Origin: Bacteroides rodentium JCM 16496
GTDB taxonomy: Bacteria > Bacteroidota > Bacteroidia > Bacteroidales > Bacteroidaceae
Length of the DNA: 64,000 nucleotides
NCBI RefSeq assembly: GCF_000614125.1
Contig: NZ_BAKJ01000018.1
Span: 1 to 64,000, forward strand
Direction of reading: 5' to 3'
Both the position numbers and the translations under genes were made by a program. Under the pieces are notes generated by a model. That model ran no database searches, was not told the DNA's origin, and saw only the letters and a list, made by a program, of their open reading frames with translations. This document shows positions 39,946-48,919 of the stretch, piece after piece. Position 1 is the first letter of the stretch; each line of letters begins with the position of its first letter.

Positions 39946-41943
39946 TTAGAATTCAATGTCGTTTACGCGAACTACCCAGGGGAGTACTTCGACGGAAAGT
40001 TTGAGGTAGACGTCTTCTTTTTCATCGGGCTTTCCCGGGTCTACGGGGTCGGGGTCATTTTCGGTGATGCGTGGATGTCCCAGACGTTTGATTTCAGTTA
40101 CCGACAGTTTGTAAACGTTGTTGCGTACCACGGCAAATTCCATCGGACCCATCACACCGTTGTTGCCATTATCGTTGTGGCGGTTCCAATAAAAGTAATA
40201 GCAGTAGTAGCCTGCCTCTTCATCATTCCCTTCTTTGCTTGCCTGGTAAAGGGTGATGCCGGCGTCAGTGGCGGCTTTTTTGAAAGCTTTCAGAGCAGCT
40301 TCTTTGCCGGTGCTTGTTGTCTGCCATGCCCGCCATAAATAATCCGGGCTGTTCTGGTCATTACTGTATTTTTCTTTACTTGTATCATTCACGCCAGTTG
40401 TCTCTTGAACATTATTCTCCGGTTTTCCAAAGGCAGCATTATAAAGGTCGGAACCTTTTCCTGCTTCTATGGCTGCATTGTGCACTTCATTCCATCTGAC
40501 ATAAAGCTTATTGGCATAATAATATAAAATCGGGTCATTGGGGGATTCGTTCCCTTCTAAATTTTGGCTATTCAAAACTTTTGCCAAATTCTCAGGTGTT
40601 TTGTCGGTAACCGGTTTTATCTTTCCTTTGAACACAATACCTGTAGTTATACCGTTGTTTTGATTGTTAATTCCGGGGATTGTGTTTTCTGTCACATAAC
40701 GCCAGATTTTATAATCCTCTTTCCGCTTATCCGCCGGAGTCCACCCCTCAGAATTATCATCTTCTCCCTTTAGTACGTTGCTGATTGTTTCAGTAAACCA
40801 CTGTTTTCTTGCTGCAGGGTCAATACTCCAAACGTTTCCCGTTTGGTGTCCTAAACAGAAATTGAAGGCGTCTGAGAATTTGTATGTATGGTCATGCTTT
40901 TTTGTATTTTTGTCGTTGGCATCCGTATCTACTACATAGTTTGCCCTAACTCCGTTATCATATTCTGTTCCGCCAATTCTTAAATTGTCGCCATCGGGCA
41001 AACCATCATCTGACACACGACGAAGGTAATAGAAGTTTTTACTCATATTTACTAATGCCATCTTTGTCAACTCTATTTTCAATGTTGCTTGCTTTTCATT
41101 GTTTTCGCCAAAGATATAGGTATTAGGTTCCTCTTCCTGACTTCCATCTTTGAAATCGAAACGCGCGACTGTACGTTCAACTTGGATATTACCCCTGTTG
41201 TCTACCGGGCTGCTGCCAGCTTGATTGTCACCGGAAAAATCAAAAGCATCGGATTCGTTGGCATAATTCTCCCAGTCCTTGAATTCTTTTGGAATAAATT
41301 TTTCTATGCTTTTGTATGTTGCAGAAGTCATAAGAAAGCCCTCCTTGTGTTCCTTTCCTCCCCAAATGGCACCTCCTTCGGTTACGGTCCCATTAGGTTG
41401 TTCAGTTATTGTACCTGCCCACTTAGTCCACGCTGTATTACCTGGCTGTAGCGCTTTAAATTTCTCGGTCAATTCCTGTGTCGGATTGCAAAATACGTAA
41501 ATATGAATCTTATCCTTACCGGTATTCAGGATTTCACCGCCATTTGCCTGATAGTACTCATGTAGTGTAGATTTGTTTATACTTTGTGTAGTCCTGACTA
41601 TGCCTTCTTGTGGATTCAATGACTTACGCGTTGTTACAGCAATAAATTTGTTCTCTGTATCAGCCAATACAAGAAGAACTTCGTTTACTTTGTTTTCGTA
41701 CTCTTTTCCTACTTCGGTACCGTCTGTACTGGTGCCATAATCATCGTCATTGTCAGAATCTGTTTCACTCCTTGTGTTTCCGCCTGCCACGGGCAGTTGC
41801 ACGGTCACATTCATATACACGGCATCATCCGGGTGTCCGGGATTTATTCCCTTGTTGCCGTTCAGTTCGTCGTCGCTGCATCCCGCAATGGCACACATTG
41901 CCAGCATGCCAATGAAAAAAAGGCTCCAATTTTTTCGTTTCAT
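39946..41943 (-). CDS. Mfa1-family major fimbrillin
   Basis: 665 residues, intact. Lipoprotein signal peptide with lipobox IAGC, then the fimbrillin N-terminal domain (VYMNVTVQLPVAGGNTR, KVNEVLLVLADTENKF) and a C-terminal beta-sandwich with YYCYYFYWNRHND and WVVRVNDIEF. In the Mfa system of Porphyromonas the lipidated precursor is exported, cut by an arginine-type protease near the first strand and polymerised by strand exchange; Arg residues at suitable sites are visible here, but the maturation enzyme is not in the window. It is the main structural gene of the phase-variable operon. Confidence 0.9.
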   Translation of the reverse strand: MKRKNWSLFFIGMLAMCAIAGCSDDELNGNKGINPGHPDDAVYMNVTVQLPVAGGNTRSETDSDNDDDYGTSTDGTEVGKEYENKVNEVLLVLADTENKFIAVTTRKSLNPQEGIVRTTQSINKSTLHEYYQANGGEILNTGKDKIHIYVFCNPTQELTEKFKALQPGNTAWTKWAGTITEQPNGTVTEGGAIWGGKEHKEGFLMTSATYKSIEKFIPKEFKDWENYANESDAFDFSGDNQAGSSPVDNRGNIQVERTVARFDFKDGSQEEEPNTYIFGENNEKQATLKIELTKMALVNMSKNFYYLRRVSDDGLPDGDNLRIGGTEYDNGVRANYVVDTDANDKNTKKHDHTYKFSDAFNFCLGHQTGNVWSIDPAARKQWFTETISNVLKGEDDNSEGWTPADKRKEDYKIWRYVTENTIPGINNQNNGITTGIVFKGKIKPVTDKTPENLAKVLNSQNLEGNESPNDPILYYYANKLYVRWNEVHNAAIEAGKGSDLYNAAFGKPENNVQETTGVNDTSKEKYSNDQNSPDYLWRAWQTTSTGKEAALKAFKKAATDAGITLYQASKEGNDEEAGYYCYYFYWNRHNDNGNNGVMGPMEFAVVRNNVYKLSVTEIKRLGHPRITENDPDPVDPGKPDEKEDVYLKLSVEVLPWVVRVNDIEF

Positions 41944-42006
41944 AGTGTATAATTGTTAAAGTTTTTTATTTGTATTCAGCTATATTGCTATTTCTTTTTC
42001 TTCTTA

Positions 42007-43449
42007 TTATTCCGCGTCTTCCGCCATCTCCTGCTTTATGCGTTCTATCTGCTGTAACGCGTCTTCCGCTTGTGCCACTCCCTTTTGCCGGGCTTCCCGC
42101 AGCAGCGGTTCGGCGGTATCGTAGTCTTTCAGCAGGGTGGCGCGTATGCCGCGGGCATAGATGGCTTCGGGTGCATTGCCGGCTTTGTCCAGATAAGCCT
42201 CGGCACCCTTCAGGTCGCCAAGGCGCAAGGCCGTGTTGGCTGCATTGAGGTTTGCCACCGGGTCGTCGGGAAACATGCGCACGGCGGTCTCGAAAGTGGC
42301 GTTATACTCGTCGCTGCCTGGTTCCATCTCTTGTGCGGCGAGGTACATCTCATTCAGGCTCAGCTTCTGGGGCTGCGTCTTGATGAGCCGCCTGATTTCT
42401 TCGAGGTCGGTGTAGGCACGCACCTCGTACTGCACGGCATAGTCCGAATGGCGCAGGCCGGGATAGACCTCGCGCAGCAGGTAGGCATAGTCGGCAGGGT
42501 AGGTCGATTTTATTTTCCACTCTTTCGGGTCGGGTGCCAGGTCGCTGTGTATCAAGGCTAGTATGCCGTCGCGGCTCTTCAGTTGCGAAGAGGCGACGAA
42601 GCGCTCCAGTCCCTCCCAGTCTTCCGGCTCGGAGTCGGTGGTGAAGAGCGATTGGGGGAAGGCATACTGCTTGCGTACATATTCCTTCAGGGTCTCCGTA
42701 CGCCCCTTGGCCAGGCGCGTGTTGTTGCTGTACGAGCCTTCGGGCGAGGCGTATCCCTTGATGCTGATACCGATAATCTTGCTGTCGGCGTCGTTCTTCA
42801 CGGCATCGATGGTGGCGAGAATCTTCTTCAGCTCCTCCGGATTGCGGCGGTAGTCGGGGTATATCTCGGTGCGGTTCACCGGGAAGTCGATGTAGGCCGA
42901 GCCTTCGATGCGGTTGATTTTCTGTTCCGCCTTGGGGCGTATGTAGGCATAGGCGGGCAGGAAAGGCGTAGGCACGCGCTTCTCCAGCCGCAACTTGGTC
43001 AGGGGCGTAGTGGAACCGGTCAGGGGGGCATCGCAGCATCCGCAGGTGGTTTCGGTGGTGCTGAGCCGGGCTCTGCCCATCCACTTCTCGTAGGGCACCG
43101 TCACGCGGTATTCTATCAGGCTGCGTTCGCCGTTGCGATAGAGACGGTCGGTGTGCGGGGCATTGCGCAGGTGGTGATAGTAACGGTTGCGCCCCGCAAT
43201 ACGTACGGGCGGCAGGCCGAGGCTGTCGTCGTCCAGGGTGAGCGAAGGGGTGAGCAGTACTTCACGGTTGCTCCCTTGCTTGAGTGCGGATATGTCGAGG
43301 TCCATTGCCACGAATAGTTTGTCTTCTTGCTTGGCGACAGCAAGATTTTCTATCTTAATCTGTCCGTCCATCAGTGTCTGGCCGTCGGCTCCCAATGTGC
43401 AACATAGGGACAACAAGCCAAAAATCAATTTTTTAGCTATTTTGTTCAT
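42007..43449 (-). CDS. DUF3868 / OmpA-like fimbrial accessory protein
   Basis: 480 residues from the ATG at 43449. A signal peptide (about 1-22) is followed by a beta-rich DUF3868 domain (about 25-150, with TCGCCDAP), an OmpA-like segment with IDFPVNRTEIYPDYRRNPEE, GISIKGYASPEG and SNNTRLAKGRTETLKEY, then TPR-like repeats near the C-terminus. It is probably periplasmic or outer-membrane associated and bound to peptidoglycan, anchoring the fimbrial machine. It is always paired with DUF3575 in these loci. Confidence 0.85.
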   Translation of the reverse strand: MNKIAKKLIFGLLSLCCTLGADGQTLMDGQIKIENLAVAKQEDKLFVAMDLDISALKQGSNREVLLTPSLTLDDDSLGLPPVRIAGRNRYYHHLRNAPHTDRLYRNGERSLIEYRVTVPYEKWMGRARLSTTETTCGCCDAPLTGSTTPLTKLRLEKRVPTPFLPAYAYIRPKAEQKINRIEGSAYIDFPVNRTEIYPDYRRNPEELKKILATIDAVKNDADSKIIGISIKGYASPEGSYSNNTRLAKGRTETLKEYVRKQYAFPQSLFTTDSEPEDWEGLERFVASSQLKSRDGILALIHSDLAPDPKEWKIKSTYPADYAYLLREVYPGLRHSDYAVQYEVRAYTDLEEIRRLIKTQPQKLSLNEMYLAAQEMEPGSDEYNATFETAVRMFPDDPVANLNAANTALRLGDLKGAEAYLDKAGNAPEAIYARGIRATLLKDYDTAEPLLREARQKGVAQAEDALQQIERIKQEMAEDAE

Positions 43450-43464
43450 AACCACCGAATGAGT

Positions 43465-44055
43465 TTAGAATGTATATACAAGGTTTACCGCGGCCTTGGT
43501 GGGGCCGACGTAGTGGTGCGGCTTGTCCTTCTCGAGTTTGGTTCCGCAGTTGGCGCAGGGGTAGGCATCGAATCGTGTATAGACATATCCGAAGCCTATC
43601 TCGGCCTCCAGGTTCCAGTGCTTGTCCAGAATCCAGGAATAGCCGTAGGCCGCGCCTACGCCAAGGAACCATCCTTGGTAGCGCCGGTTGGAAAGTTTGG
43701 AGAAGTCGCTTCCCAGGAAGGAGAGGTCGTTTTTCAATCCGCCAAAGTTGTATTGGCCTCCGAGGAGGTGTGCTCCTACAAAGTGTCCTGCCCAGCGGTC
43801 GCAGAACCAGTAGCGTGCTTCGGGCTGCAGAAGCCAGTGCTTCCACTTCCGCTCGTGCGAGAGTGTCCATCCGTTGTAATTGGCAGACACGTCGAGTGTC
43901 CATCTTGCTGCCAATCCTGTTTCCACGCCTGCGTTCACTGTGGCGAAGGCGTCGTATAGCAAATTACTTTTCAGAGCCACTTCCTGACATCGGGCTCCCA
44001 TACTGAAAAGACCTAAAAACAAAATCGCATAAAGTTTTAAAGTCATCTTTTCCAT
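43465..44055 (-). CDS. DUF3575 outer-membrane protein
   Basis: 196 residues. Signal peptide (about 1-22), then KSNLLYDAFATVNAGVE, ARYWFCDRWAGHFVGAHLLGGQYN and a C-terminal aromatic VNLVYTF, which fit a small outer-membrane beta-barrel. It is the first gene of the operon. The distance from the nearer inverted repeat of the switch to its start is 274 bp, so the ON transcript would have a long 5' leader. Confidence 0.87.
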   Translation of the reverse strand: MEKMTLKLYAILFLGLFSMGARCQEVALKSNLLYDAFATVNAGVETGLAARWTLDVSANYNGWTLSHERKWKHWLLQPEARYWFCDRWAGHFVGAHLLGGQYNFGGLKNDLSFLGSDFSKLSNRRYQGWFLGVGAAYGYSWILDKHWNLEAEIGFGYVYTRFDAYPCANCGTKLEKDKPHHYVGPTKAAVNLVYTF

Positions 44056-44329
44056 TATTTAAGATTTGTTAGTGTCATTAATATTTTATTCTCCAATTTG
44101 TAGAGAAAGATTTATCAAATTACCAATAAACTCCTAAAAGGAATCAAACAAAATTCCGTATGCCCGGCCTATATACCGCCGGTAGTAAACAATGAAGAGT
44201 ATTCAGCAAAAACATAGATACTGCTGGAATTACTATTCATTGCTTTTTTGTTGTATAATTACAATGTGTAATAGTATCTCAACTTTCTATATTCTTTACA
44301 GTCTGCGCTATCAGACTGCCGTTTCAGGA
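44056..44329. other. Leader region of the fimbrial operon
   Basis: No promoter matching the consensus is seen on the - strand here, so expression is expected to depend on the invertible segment. An A/T-rich tract and a short GGC…GCC dyad near 44165-44180 are the only features. Confidence 0.5.
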
Positions 44330-44353
44330 TTCATCTCTTACCAAGAGATGGAT
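44330..44353. repeat. Left 24-bp inverted repeat of the invertible segment
   Basis: Perfect inverted copy of 44513-44536. Each repeat is itself a dyad: CATCTCTT, 3-bp centre, AAGAGATG, flanked by TT and GAT. Confidence 0.9.
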
Positions 44354-44512
44354 AGTAGGATAATCAATAAAAACATGGAGAAAAACGTCCTGCTGCAAAG
44401 TCATCTTCCAATATACATTTTGATATACAATACTGTAATTTCACGAATGAGAGATAATAAGTAAAATAATTATTTGGATATTATCACTGCTAATCATAGC
44501 TTTGCAGTCCAA
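44354..44512. promoter_or_regulatory. Invertible promoter segment, drawn OFF
   Basis: 159 bp between perfect inverted repeats. It holds TTTG (44473-44476), 20 bp, TAGCTTTG (44497-44504), an exact Bacteroides promoter reading to the right, away from the fimbrial operon and antisense to the recombinase gene. Inversion would place the -7 box at 44369-44362 reading left, with the start of transcription at the edge of the left repeat. No equal promoter reads left in the present orientation. Confidence 0.85.
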
Positions 44513-44536
44513 ATCCATCTCTTGGTAAGAGATGAA
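44513..44536. repeat. Right 24-bp inverted repeat of the invertible segment
   Basis: Perfect inverted partner of 44330-44353, 15 bp from the repaired end of the recombinase gene. Confidence 0.9.
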
Positions 44537-44551
44537 CTTATTTTTATTTGT

Positions 44552-45513
44552 TCAAAGTAGGCTTAATATGAGCTTGTTGGCCTTGTCTATGATGGTTGTG
44601 TCAAGCGAAGCCAGGTAAATCAATGTCGTGTTTTCAGAGTCATGCCCCATTCCCTCACTGATGACAGAAAGGGGGATGTTTTTGTTTTTGGCCACTGTGC
44701 CCATGAATGGCGCGCCACGTACATGGTGAGCGGAATGGAAATTTGTAACTTGTTACCAATAAATTTTAACTTTTTGTTGACTAAATGCAGCGCGTTATTA
44801 TATTGTTTTCTCTCTTCTTTTCCTTTTTTGCAAATGATGGGGAGCAGATAAGGAGATTCTTGTGATATGGGGTATTTTTCAAGTATGTCTTGCATGTGTT
44901 GTTCCCATCGTATGCTAAGTTGTTGTCCTGTTTTCTTACGTCGATAGGTAAGGATCCCGTTTTTCAGGTCGCTCTTTTTTAGATAAGCCATGTCTACAAA
45001 TGACATGCCTCGGGTGTAGAAACTGAATAAAAACATGTCGCGTGCATAATCCAGTGACGGGTAGTGTGACAAGTCCATATTTCGGATGCTGCGGATGTTT
45101 TTTACGGGCAGTCCTCGTCGGATGGTTTTCTCTACTCCCGTATAGACATTTTTGAAGGGGAATACTTGTTTCGTAAATCCTTTTTCTACTGCCCGGTTGT
45201 ACACGGCACGCAGAATCCGATTGTAGAAGGAGATGGTGTTCATGCCCACTCCGGTCGATTTGAGATAAGCCTCGTAGGAAGCCATTAGGTCTGCATCAAA
45301 ATCTTTCCAGAATACATCCTTTCCTTGACGGAAACGCATGAAGCTGTTGAGTGTACAAGTGTAGGTTTCGCCGGTGCGCACTTTGCCCAGTCGGTGCATG
45401 CGGTCGATGTTTTCTTGCATGAATAGTTGTAAGGTTACTTTGGGCGAAGCATTGTTCTTTGCCTGCTTGCTTTGCGTGGCGGCAAGCTTTGATTTGTTCT
45501 TGATAGATGCCAT
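44552..45513 (-). CDS. Tyrosine recombinase (invertase) beside the switch (one frame break)
   Basis: About 320 residues after repair. N-terminal SAM-like core-binding domain (LFMQENIDRMHRLGKVRTGETY … FWKDFDADLM), then the catalytic domain: Arg in FYTRGMSFVDM, Lys in RRKKTGQQLS, and the YVARHSWA box. As sequenced the frame breaks at about 44697 and stops at 44620, losing the rest. One added base gives SWATVAKNKNIPLSVISEG, MGHDSENTTLIYLAS with the expected catalytic Tyr, and a natural stop at 44552. This Bacteroides integrase type inverts adjacent promoters. Its 3' end abuts the right repeat, so it is the likely operator of the switch. Confidence 0.87.
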
Positions 45514-45597
45514 GAATAAAAAAAATTAAAGTGGATAAAATATTGCTGTTATTCTAATACAGCTTTTCAAGGGGCAAAGATGTGGTTTTATCGGCTG

Positions 45598-45635
45598 GAA
45601 AACAAGCGTGTGCCTTGGCATCGAGCACACACTTG
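45598..45635 (-). terminator. Intrinsic terminator of the Phe/Tyr operon
   Basis: On the - strand stem CAAGtGTGTGC / GCACACgCTTG followed by TTTTCC, just after the tyrA stop. Confidence 0.75.
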
Positions 45636-45643
45636 CCGGTTGC

Positions 45644-46416
45644 TTATTTTATCTTTTCCCGGATTTTGGTCAGGTACTTCTTCATGCCTTCGGCATCCTT
45701 ATTGTTGATAATCTCCAGCAGGCTCTTCAGTTCCAGGCGGATGTTCTCCACTTGTGAGGGGGTGCGCGGATTGAACAGGATTTCCTGGAGCAGGTAGTCG
45801 TCTTCACTCAGCAGGCCTTTGGCAATGGCCATGTGCTTCTTGAAGGTGGTGCCCGGAGCTTCCTGGTGTTTCATTACCGCTGCAAACACGAAGGTGGATA
45901 CAAACGGAATGGACAGCGAATAGGCTACAGTCTCATCATGCTCGTCGAATGTATATTCGAAGATGTTTAGCTTCATTGTCTGGTAAAGGTCTTTGAAGAA
46001 GATTTTTCCCAAGTGGTCGCCTTCGCTGATGATGATGGCATTCTCTGTATTCAGATTGCTGAGACTGGCAAAAGTAGGCCGAACATGGGATGCGTGGATA
46101 CATATCGGAAACCGCTTTCTTCGTAAAATTTCTTCAATCCGGTCTTTACCGAAGCAATGTCGCTGATGATGCAGTCCTTAGGCAGTACGGGCAGCACTTG
46201 GCGGAAGGCTTCCAAGGTGTATTTCACCGTAGCGGCGTTGATGACCAGTTCCGGCTCGAACTCCTTGATTTCCTCCAATGTAGTGAAGCGGTAGGTGTTG
46301 TAGACAAAACGCAGTTGGTGCGGGTTGACATCGAACACAGCCGTCTCGTGCTGGAAACTCAATATATCTGTAAAGAAAGAGCCCATTTTCCCGGCTCCAA
46401 GTATAAGTATTCTCAT
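45644..46416 (-). CDS. tyrA: Prephenate dehydrogenase (one frame break)
   Basis: 257 residues after repair. It oxidatively decarboxylates prephenate to 4-hydroxyphenylpyruvate for tyrosine. N-terminal Rossmann motif ILGAGKMGSF (residues 4-13), STHPMFGP, and the helical dimer domain after it. The frame breaks at about 46080; one base changes FGLLLPVS to FGPTFASLSNLNTENAI and joins the two parts. It is the last gene of the operon that starts with pheA. Confidence 0.92.
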
Positions 46417-46432
46417 GATGGTTGGTTGGTAA

Positions 46433-46454
46433 AGCCTCTCCCCCGGGAGGGGCT
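46433..46454. repeat. Short G/C-rich palindromic element
   Basis: AGCCtctCCCCCGGGAGGGGCT in the 40-bp spacer between tyrA and the DAHP synthase gene. On the - strand it reads CCCCTCC…GGGGGAGAGGCTTT, a shortened form of the element at 53239-53280. Confidence 0.65.
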
Positions 46455-46456
46455 GT

Positions 46457-47524
46457 TCAATGATTAATAATTTCCATTTGTTGTCTCACACTCTCTTCGT
46501 GTATCGCCTCAAATACCTTTTTGATGAACTCGGCATCCATGCCGCACAATGCGCCTTGCGAGCCGCGCTTCTCGAGGATTTCGTTGTAGCGTCCGGTTTG
46601 CAGGATGGTCATGTCATGTTCCTTTTTGTAAGTGCCGATTTCTCGTGCCACACGCATTCGCTTGGCCAGCTCCTGGATAAGATTGTTGTCACATTCGTCA
46701 ATCTGCTTACGCAATTCGCTGAGGTTCTCGGTGCTTTGCGTTTCCTTGCGGATGACGAGCAGGTTGAGGATGTAGTCCAGCACATCCGGAGTGACTTGCT
46801 GGGAGGCGTCGCTCCAGGCACAGTCGGGGTTGCAGTGGCTCTCTACAATCAGTCCGTTGAAGCCCAAGTCCATAGCTTGCTGGCAGAGCGGGGCAACGAG
46901 TTCGCGCTTTCCACCTATGTGGCTGGGGTCGCAGAGGATGGGCAGGTTGGGGATGCGGCGGCGTAGCTCGATGGGGATGTGCCATTGCGGCAGGTTGCGG
47001 TACAGCTTCTTGTCGTAGCTGCTGAAACCGCGGTGAATGGCACCGAGGCGTTTCAAGCCAGCGTTGTTGATGCGCTCCAAGGCTCCAATCCACAGTTCCA
47101 GGTCGGGGTTTACCGGATTCTTCACCAGTACCGGGATATCGACGCCTTTCAGTGCATCGGCAATTTCTTGTACGGCGAAAGGGTTGGCGGTGGTGCGTGC
47201 ACCTATCCAAAGAAGGTCGACTCCGGCCTTCAGACATTCGTATACATGTTTGGCGGTGGCTACTTCGGTAGAAACATACATGCCGGTTTCTTTCTTTACC
47301 TCTTTCAGCCATGCAAGGCCGTCTACGCCGATGCCTTCGAAGCCGCCCGGTTTGGTACGCGGTTTCCAGATGCCGGCACGGAATAGTTTGATGCCTTTGT
47401 CTGCCAGTTGTTTGGCAGTGCTCATTACTTGTTCTTCGGTTTCGGCACTGCAGGGGCCGGCTATTACCATAGGGCGTTTGTTTTCAACACCAGACAATGT
47501 GATAGGTTCTAATTCTAGTTCCAT
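46457..47524 (-). CDS. Bifunctional DAHP synthase / chorismate mutase
   Basis: 355 residues. The N-terminal ~260 residues are a type I-beta 3-deoxy-7-phosphoheptulonate synthase (PMVIAGPCSAE, GIWKPRTKPGGFEG, IGARTTANP, KNPVNPDLELW, CDPSHIGGKRE). The C-terminal ~90 are an AroQ-type chorismate mutase (LRKQIDECDNNLIQELAKRM … IGTYKKEH). It catalyses the entry step of the shikimate pathway and the first step of the Phe/Tyr branch; the mutase part probably also gives feedback control. It is third in the operon. Confidence 0.95.
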   Translation of the reverse strand: MELELEPITLSGVENKRPMVIAGPCSAETEEQVMSTAKQLADKGIKLFRAGIWKPRTKPGGFEGIGVDGLAWLKEVKKETGMYVSTEVATAKHVYECLKAGVDLLWIGARTTANPFAVQEIADALKGVDIPVLVKNPVNPDLELWIGALERINNAGLKRLGAIHRGFSSYDKKLYRNLPQWHIPIELRRRIPNLPILCDPSHIGGKRELVAPLCQQAMDLGFNGLIVESHCNPDCAWSDASQQVTPDVLDYILNLLVIRKETQSTENLSELRKQIDECDNNLIQELAKRMRVAREIGTYKKEHDMTILQTGRYNEILEKRGSQGALCGMDAEFIKKVFEAIHEESVRQQMEIINH

Positions 47525-47618
47525 ATTCTTTATTTGTTTAATAATATTCTTTTGTTATACTCCTTTTTTCTTGTAACTTTCACCCTCTCAGGAGACCTTT
47601 CTGAACGTGGTTCCCAAG

Positions 47619-47716
47619 ATTTACTAAAACGTCGGAGAAGATTTACTAAATCGTTCCTCCCGTTTTACTAAATCTCCGGTGGAGTTTTAGTAAACGAGAT
47701 TCCGGCTTTAGAGTGT
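47619..47716. repeat. Degenerate 22-bp tandem repeat (TTTACTAAA type)
   Basis: ATTTACTAAA, ATTTACTAAA, TTTTACTAAA and TTTTAGTAAA start at 47619, 47641, 47663 and 47685, then TTTAGAG at 47707: exact 22-bp steps. It lies inside the operon, between the aminotransferase and DAHP synthase genes. Confidence 0.9.
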
Positions 47717-47737
47717 TCATTTCCTACTTGTAAGTAT

Positions 47738-48919
47738 TTATTCTATCTCCTTGATACGCTCCAATGCTTCTGCCAGTTTGTTGTCCTTGCAGCAGAGGGA
47801 GATGCGGATGTACCGTTTCCCGTTGCTTCCGAAGATGAATCCCGGAGTGATGAACACCCGTGCCTCGTGCAGCACGCGTTCGGTCAGTTCTTCCACGTCT
47901 GTACAACTGTCGGGGATTTTGCCCCAGAGGAACATGCCTACCTGGTTCTCGTCGTAGGTGCACCCCAGGGTATGCATGATTTCTCCTGCCAACTGACGGC
48001 GGTTGCGGTAATTCGCGTTGTTGCCGTCATACCAGTCGCGCTCGGCTTCCAGTGCGGTGGCGGCTGCCAGTTGCATGGCACGGAACATGCCGCTGTCGAT
48101 GTTGCTCTTCACCTTCAGTATCCATTGCACGAAGTCGGCATTCGAGGCAAGCATGCCGATACGCCAGCCCGGCATGTTGTGGCTCTTGCTCATGGAGTTG
48201 AACTCTATGCAGCACTCCTTGGCACCGGGGATGCTGAGGATGCTGATGGGGTGCTCGTTCAGGATGAAGCTGTAAGGGTTGTCGTTCACGATGACGATGT
48301 CCTTGCGGCGGGCGAAGTCTACCAGTTTCCGGTACAGTTCCGGTGTTGCATTCGCTCCGGTGGGCATGTTGGGATAGTTGGTCCACATCAGCTTCACGCG
48401 GCTCATGTCCATTTGTTCCAGCTCGTCGAAGTCGGGCATCCAGCCGTTTTCTTCTTTCAGGTTATAGTTCACGACCTCGGCGCCCAGAATCTTGCTTAAT
48501 GAAGTATAGGTAGGATAGCCCGGATTGGGCACCAGCACTTGTTCGCCGGGGTTGACAAAGGCAAGCGTCACGTGCAGGATGCCTTCTTTGGAACCGATAA
48601 GCGGCTGTATCTCTGTGTTGGGATTCAATGTTACGTCGTACCACTTCTCGTACCACCGGGCAAAGGCTTGGCGCAGTTCGGGGATGCCCACGTAGGGCAT
48701 GTAGCCGTGTCCGTCCGGGTTGCAGGCGGCTGAGCAAAGTGTCCGGATGGTCTCTTCGGAAGGCGGCATGTCGGGGCTTCCGATGCCCAGGCTGATGACG
48801 TCCTTGCCTTCGGCGTTCATTTGCGCCACCTCTTTCAGCTTTTTCGAGAAGTAGTATTCGCTTACGCTTGCCAGACGTTCGGCTGGCTTAATCTTGGATG
48901 CTTGACTTTCCATCTTCAT
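47738..48919 (-). CDS. PLP-dependent class I/II aminotransferase
   Basis: 393 residues (ATG 48919, or 48913). Fold type I aminotransferase: SLGIGSPDMPPSEE at the N-terminus, VPNPGYPTYTS, NYPNMPTGANA (Asn binding the cofactor), VNDNPYSF (Asp/Tyr), the SMSKSHNMPGWRIG box with the PLP lysine, and a late Arg in RYIRISLC. Its place between pheA and tyrA suggests the last transamination to Phe and Tyr (or of prephenate), although the sequence also resembles aspartate and LL-diaminopimelate aminotransferases. It overlaps pheA by 32 bp. Confidence 0.9.
   Translation of the reverse strand: MKMESQASKIKPAERLASVSEYYFSKKLKEVAQMNAEGKDVISLGIGSPDMPPSEETIRTLCSAACNPDGHGYMPYVGIPELRQAFARWYEKWYDVTLNPNTEIQPLIGSKEGILHVTLAFVNPGEQVLVPNPGYPTYTSLSKILGAEVVNYNLKEENGWMPDFDELEQMDMSRVKLMWTNYPNMPTGANATPELYRKLVDFARRKDIVIVNDNPYSFILNEHPISILSIPGAKECCIEFNSMSKSHNMPGWRIGMLASNADFVQWILKVKSNIDSGMFRAMQLAAATALEAERDWYDGNNANYRNRRQLAGEIMHTLGCTYDENQVGMFLWGKIPDSCTDVEELTERVLHEARVFITPGFIFGSNGKRYIRISLCCKDNKLAEALERIKEIE

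Noticed and set aside
44192-44464. 90-codon frame running through the invertible segment
   Set aside because: Crosses the left repeat, so inversion would destroy it; no family resemblance and no promoter reading into it.
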